Part shown: positions 8,401-11,679 of the stretch, in pieces
Numbering within the stretch: position 1 is the stretch's first letter
Layout of the letters: every line of letters begins with the position of its first letter
Assembly (NCBI GenBank): GCA_027596035.1
Contig: JADGJA010000729.1
Span: 1-11,679, forward strand
Direction of reading: 5' to 3'
Length of the DNA stretch: 11,679 nucleotides
Origin: Thoreauomyces humboldtii
Lineage: Eukaryota > Chytridiomycota > Chytridiomycetes > Spizellomycetales > Powellomycetaceae
Position numbers and translations under genes: made by a program
Notes under the pieces: generated by a model
Told to the model about the DNA's origin: nothing
Seen by the model: only the letters and a program-made list of their open reading frames with translations
Database searches by the model: none

Positions 8401-9570
8401 ACAATATTCCCGGATCAAGCTCGTCACCGACCAACCCGGAGACCATACCTACACTTTCGCGTCCATTTCGGACGAACACTACCGGAGTCCCGTGCACGTT
8501 GCTAACGGTGGACCCAAGCTCAGACAGCGCGTCTACGCCCGACCCACCGCGACCTTCCTCGACGGCCCCGTACGCAACTTCCAGTGCATCTCCAAAGAGT
8601 CAGACACGGAGCTACGGATAAAGCTGGGCGGTACAGGTCCATGGAACGTGCAGCTCCATTCAAAGCACGAGTCCCACATCAGAGAGGTCATCGACCTCGA
8701 GACAAAAGAACCCCTGTTCGTCTTCCGACCCAGTCGGTTCGAGACGACGGGCAAGTACGTCTATACCATTCGATCCGTGACGGACGCCACGGGATGCGAA
8801 CACATCCTCACTGGCAACGAACCCGGCGGTCGCGTCGAAGTCCAGGTGGCCGACATGGCTCGCATCACGATGGACCGGGGTCTCAAGCACACCTGCGTAG
8901 GAGACATGCTCAGCTACTCGCTTGAAGGGACGGCACCGTTCACGATCGGATACGATTGGAATGGAGTACACAAGAAGGAGCTGACAATCAAGGATCCCGT
9001 CCTAATGCTGTTTGCGGGCGAGGCGGGCACGGTCAACGTCACTCGCGTATGCAACTCGATGAAGTGCTGTTACGAGCCTCCGGGAGGACTCGTTGCGGAG
9101 ATCAGTCCTCTTCCCAAGGTCAGAGTGGATGGCGGATACGATATGGTTGATGATATTCGAGAAGGTAAGTTTTCAAAGGGTTGGATCACTTCTCAGCCCG
9201 TCCTCTGATCTGAACACACCGTTCTCTTCTTCAGGCGACAACTCGATCATCTCCTTCGAGTTCGAGGGCACGCCACCTTTCAGCTTCCGGTACTCTCGGA
9301 CGCCGCTGCACGACCGCAACACCAAGAAGTCTGAGCAACCGCAACTATTCACGGCAGACGTCGCGGATCATAGGGTGAGTGACTCGGCAGGCCTCTTCTT
9401 TCTCTCGGCTCTTGGTGCGTCCCTCTCACCTTCCACATATCCTATAGCACGAGATTGTCACCGACAAGGAGGGCCTCTTTGAAGTGACCTGGATCAAGGA
9501 TCGCTTCTGCGAGTTCCCCTTGCTTAAGATGGCGAATCCCAAGATGGCAAACGCTCGCTTGCAAACATGA
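5416..9570 (+). CDS. POM152: Nucleoporin Pom152-like, nuclear-pore membrane ring (spliced, 10 exons)
   Basis: Pom152 is the main component of the fungal nuclear-pore membrane ring: a short transmembrane part anchors it in the pore membrane and a long chain of Ig-like domains lies in the perinuclear lumen. Exons: 5416-5670, 5722-5794, 5852-7230, 7296-7587, 7651-7807, 7875-7959, 8025-8109, 8169-9164, 9235-9374, 9448-9570; 1194 aa. Hydrophobic segments lie near residues 9-24, 38-58 and 63-82. The family-typical stretch ILGSHLVHVMPP follows (117-128). Ten G-x-x-P-[FWY]-like motifs then start near residues 157, 271, 420, 521, 619, 718, 818, 930, 1029 and 1119. One (718) is degenerate, GHGKY. Most are preceded by a Cys and followed by G-x-Y-x-[LFY]-x-S-[IVL]-x-D strands. 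Junctions restore motifs, e.g. VTE|LTDGNGC and REG|DNSIISF. The start has an A at -3 and G at +4, but homologues usually have a cytoplasmic N-terminal tail, so the true start may be upstream. The family call is firm; exons 1-2 are less sure. Confidence 0.92.
5989..9350 (+). repeat. Ten Ig-like repeats encoded by POM152
   Basis: Each unit has a Cys-bearing strand, then [ILVF]-x-G-x-x-P-[FWY] followed by an alternating strand ending in Tyr, and roughly 40 residues later a strand like GTYELVSLEDAFC. Spacing between successive G-x-x-P-[FWY] motifs is 114, 149, 101, 98, 99, 100, 112, 99 and 90 residues. Units 4 and 6 share the pattern C-S-G-x-V-x-x-P-x-x-C (C476/C486 and C764/C774). The last unit lacks the leading Cys. 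The 149-residue gap between units 2 and 3 contains a charged insert (about 290-325). The repeats are a protein-level pattern; I see no DNA-level tandem identity. Confidence 0.88.
8110..8168 (+). other. Probable GC-AG intron of POM152, 59 bp
   Basis: The exon ends CAAG and the next bases are GCAGGT, the usual context of GC donors; the acceptor TTTTTCCAG ends at 8168. The join is phase 1 and gives SRCQ-V-LTVPKPDL, matching the protein's own unit 4 (TTCLVQQAVPPE), with the second Cys conserved. The GT at 8114 is in the wrong phase. The GT at 8104 is in phase but a weak donor (GTCAAG), and it would delete the conserved Cys and Gln. Confidence 0.75.
9526..9555 (+). repeat. Imperfect 15-bp tandem duplication at the POM152 C-terminus
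   Basis: Two adjacent 15-base units (9526-9540 and 9541-9555) both begin AAGATGGC and encode KMANP and KMANA. The duplication keeps the frame and lies in the last 15 residues of the protein, outside the Ig-like fold. Confidence 0.75.
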
Positions 9571-9989
9571 TCTGACGGAAAGAATCTCGAAGATGCGGGA
9601 GCGAAGCTCTTAAGTGTGAGGCCTTACATTTTCGGCCGTGCTGACTGATTTCTCCTTTTGTAAACGTATAATTTTCATGCGACGTTTATGATATTCAGTT
9701 GATATTTAACATTGTCACAGCAAGCCCGTCCTCGATTGAAGTCTTGTTGCATCGAGGTCAACCTTGCATGCCATTAAGACTCGGTCTTTGAACATTCCAG
9801 ATTACGATACTCGTTCCGGTTCCATAGACATGTTGAACAATCCCCCCAAAATACTCGATTCAACCTTCTCGGGAAACAGATGTGAAAAACAAAAACCGAA
9901 GGAATGAATAACCGATCGTCTCTCTGCCAACCATCGACAACGAAGAACAAAAGAACAAGCAAAAACCAGAAGATAGAAAGTTCCCTCGA
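9571..9989. other. Convergent intergenic region (3'-UTRs)
   Basis: This 419-bp gap separates the stop codons of POM152 (+) and the zinc-finger gene (-). It is richer in A and T than its neighbours, especially 9655-9720 and 9880-9975, as expected for 3'-UTRs and polyadenylation regions. I see no open frame worth calling and no recognisable RNA gene. Confidence 0.7.
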
Positions 9990-11087
9990 TCAATCCCCCT
10001 TCCTGCACCTCCTTCTCCCCTTGTGCTTCCCCAGCGCATCCGATCTAGCGAACCTCTTGCCGCACCTCTCGCACCGGAACGGCTTGACGTTTAGATGACA
10101 GCTCACGGCATGTCTGTCGAAATCGTGTTTCCGAGTGAACCGGAGGGGACAGAGGTGGCAGACGAAGGGACGTTCGAGCGAGTGGATGGCTCGTACGTGG
10201 GCGAGGAGGTTGTAGCGACGGGTGAAGCGACGGGGACAGGAGGGACAGAGGTGCGTGTAACGGGTCGAGGACGGGCTCGGAGGAGGAAGTGGGGATGGCG
10301 TGGGTTCGGAATCCGGAGAGGCTTCCTCCTCTGGCCAAGGTGGGGCGGAAATGTCCAAGGGTAGAAAAAAAGGGGGAGGTGCGGGGCATGTCAAAGTGTC
10401 CCAGGGTGGTGTGGGCTGCTGGAGTAGGAGCGAGTTGAGAGCGTCCTCGTAAGTCGACATCGGTGGGTGTTGGTCGTTGACGTGGTTGCCTTGGGGCCGA
10501 GGCATCAAGGTCAGGGTCGTCGGTAAAATTGATGACTGAACCGACAGGGGCAATGTGGTAGGAAGGGGGTCGGGGGGAGCTAGTTCGACTCTGGAGGTCA
10601 GGTTGTTGGACGGAGGAATCGGGATTGGCGTGTCAGGAAAGATCTTCTCCCACCAGTCCACCTCCGGCGTTGTCGTCGTGATCGTCGTTTCGTCGAGCTC
10701 GAAAACAGGGTTCACGCTTGCAAGGTCTGCTTGGCAAAAAGGTGGAAGCTCGAAGAGGAGGTTGCCAGGATCGGGCCAGGACGCGAAAGTGTGTGACGGG
10801 AGCGCCAAGCTGTCCAGCTCGTCGTCAGGAGTTGCAGGTAGGGCATGGCTGGTTCCTATGGAGCTGTACAGGGCGTTTGCTTCATCGCAATGCTCATAGG
10901 TAGGTGACTCCGCAGCGCCGGTGAACCAGATTTCTGGAAACATCTCGAAAGCATCCTGGACGGGTGACGGGGTAGGTGGCAACGCAGACGGGAACGCAGA
11001 TAGCAAGTCGGTCATGCCGTCCTCGGTAGGAAGTAAGAGCTGGGAGGGCGAGAGCAGAAACGAGAAGGGAGAGGAATGTGGGTTCAT
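9990..11087 (-). CDS. C2H2 zinc-finger transcription factor, CRZ1-like
   Basis: This is an intronless 365-aa protein with three tandem zinc fingers at the C-terminus and a long Pro/Ser/Thr-rich, acidic N-terminal part, the usual build of a fungal DNA-binding activator. Fingers 1 (281-302) and 2 (310-331) are C-x2-C-x12-H-x4-H. Finger 3 (339-361) is C-x2-C-x12-H-x5-C, so its last ligand is Cys. The linkers LERPF and NVKPF, the YNLLAH of finger 1, the KHDFDRH of finger 2 and the RFARSDALGKH-to-C end of finger 3 resemble the Crz1/Prz1 family, which acts downstream of calcineurin. PVFELD at 127-132 loosely fits a PxIxIT calcineurin-docking motif. The length is short for Crz1 proteins, which often exceed 500 aa. 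I start at the ATG at 11087 (G at -3), since the frame upstream to 11159 has no ATG. It converges on POM152. The zinc-finger call is certain; the CRZ1 relation is moderate. Confidence 0.88.
   Translation of the reverse strand: MNPHSSPFSFLLSPSQLLLPTEDGMTDLLSAFPSALPPTPSPVQDAFEMFPEIWFTGAAESPTYEHCDEANALYSSIGTSHALPATPDDELDSLALPSHTFASWPDPGNLLFELPPFCQADLASVNPVFELDETTITTTTPEVDWWEKIFPDTPIPIPPSNNLTSRVELAPPDPLPTTLPLSVQSSILPTTLTLMPRPQGNHVNDQHPPMSTYEDALNSLLLQQPTPPWDTLTCPAPPPFFLPLDISAPPWPEEEASPDSEPTPSPLPPPSPSSTRYTHLCPSCPRRFTRRYNLLAHVRAIHSLERPFVCHLCPLRFTRKHDFDRHAVSCHLNVKPFRCERCGKRFARSDALGKHKGRRRCRKGD
10005..10247 (-). other. Three-finger DNA-binding domain (C2H2, C2H2, C2HC)
   Basis: The segment encodes residues 281-361 of the transcription factor. 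Finger 1 pairs C281/C284 with H297/H302. Finger 2 pairs C310/C313 with H326/H331 and has an extra Cys just before the last His. Finger 3 pairs C339/C342 with H355/C361. The domain ends four residues before the stop, followed only by basic and acidic residues. Confidence 0.9.
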
Positions 11088-11679
11088 GACTTCGGAGCGA
11101 TGCGCACCCAGGTGCTTGTTTCTGGCTCCTGGAGTTTCGGGCAAGGCAAGGCAAGACACGGCTCGGGACTTAAGTACTTGTATGTGTGAAAGGAAGTCTC
11201 CGGCCCCTCTTGCGAGTCATGGAGCGCAGCGTCAGGAAAGATGCGGAGGCAGCCAATGTAGATTCCAGCTGCTTCCGGGCGGAGACGCTCATCTTACTTT
11301 CAGAACGGACAGACCGGGTAAAGACGGGGGTGGCCCAGTGACCCGAGACGGAGATCAGAAGTACTTTTGATGGCTGAGGCAAGGCAGCGAAGAAAGCTGC
11401 CAAAGAAAAAGGCGGAGGGCGGGCGAGTCAAGGAGGAGAAGCGGGAGTATGCTAACCCAGAGACCCGAGGGCGTAAACCACTCATCATCACGGAACATGG
11501 CGTCACTGAGACCTGCTCAGGAGACCTTTGTTCATGGGGGATCGCAGCGCAAACGACTTGTCTCCTCCTCTCTCCAGCCAGCAACGATGAGGACAGTACC
11601 TCTGAGACACGTCTCTTTTGTCTTTCTCTCTGAACGGTTTCCAGACACTCGTGACTTTGCTTGCATCGATGGCATGAGA
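11088..11679. other. Upstream region of the zinc-finger gene, no supported gene
   Basis: This 592-bp stretch should hold the promoter and 5' leader of the minus-strand transcription factor. Short open frames on both strands (for example 11367-11633 on +) have no recognisable domain. On the + strand it is purine-rich from about 11370 to 11450. A gene to the right of the window could share this region as a divergent promoter. Confidence 0.6.
11141..11155 (+). repeat. Three tandem GCAAG units
   Basis: GCAAG occurs three times in a row about 55 bp upstream of the transcription-factor start codon. It is short and may have no function. Confidence 0.6.

Noticed and set aside
5671..9447. Frame breaks between POM152 segments read as pseudogene frameshifts
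   Set aside because: Every break coincides with splice signals and a 51-73 bp gap, phases match, and conserved motifs run across the joins, so introns explain them all.
10045..10389. Second minus-strand open frame overlapping the zinc-finger region
   Set aside because: It is a frame-shifted shadow of the zinc-finger gene; only the frame ending at 9990 carries the Cys and His ligands.
11367..11633. Plus-strand open frame of 88 codons with a lysine-rich start
   Set aside because: There is no recognisable domain, the amino-acid composition shifts along its length, and it lies in the likely promoter region of the zinc-finger gene.
1..11679. Mobile elements, CRISPR arrays, tRNA or rRNA genes, or a novel defence or biosynthetic cluster
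   Set aside because: I found no terminal repeats, transposase-like frames, spaced direct repeats or RNA gene signatures by eye. The three genes are recognisable families with no shared pathway.

Overview
The window looks like ordinary chromosomal DNA from a filamentous or yeast-like fungus, most likely a basidiomycete. The reasons are genes broken by many very short introns (about 51-73 bp) with GT..AG ends and CTRAY-like branch sites, pyrimidine-rich leaders upstream of genes, and fairly GC-rich coding sequence. The phylum is an inference; nothing here fixes a genus. I see no transposon, CRISPR array, rRNA or tRNA, and no cluster that looks like an undescribed system.

Layout. Bases 1-828 are a non-coding leader and promoter region, probably with a 5'-UTR intron. 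Bases 829-4744 (+) hold KGD1, the mitochondrial E1 subunit of 2-oxoglutarate dehydrogenase: seven exons, 1171 codons plus stop. Bases 4745-5415 are an intergenic stretch rich in C and T. Bases 5416-9570 (+) hold POM152, the nuclear-pore membrane-ring nucleoporin: ten exons, 1194 codons plus stop, with hydrophobic N-terminal segments and ten Ig-like repeats about 100 residues apart. Bases 9571-9989 separate convergent 3' ends. Bases 9990-11087 (-) hold a 365-residue C2H2 zinc-finger transcription factor that resembles the CRZ1 (calcineurin-responsive) class. Bases 11088-11679 are its upstream region.

The exon models were built by hand. I joined reading frames at splice sites so that conserved family motifs run through each junction and phase is kept. 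Both spliced genes close to a whole number of codons.

The genes have no evident functional link: one acts in the TCA cycle, one in nuclear-pore structure, one in transcription. The points most worth a second look are (1) a probable GC-AG intron in POM152, supported by an internal repeat of the protein; (2) an 87-codon insertion near the C-terminus of Kgd1, whose first 53 codons are Ser/Thr-rich and could be exon or intron because two in-frame acceptors exist; (3) the uncertain 5' end of POM152; and (4) the compact CRZ1-like factor with an altered third finger.
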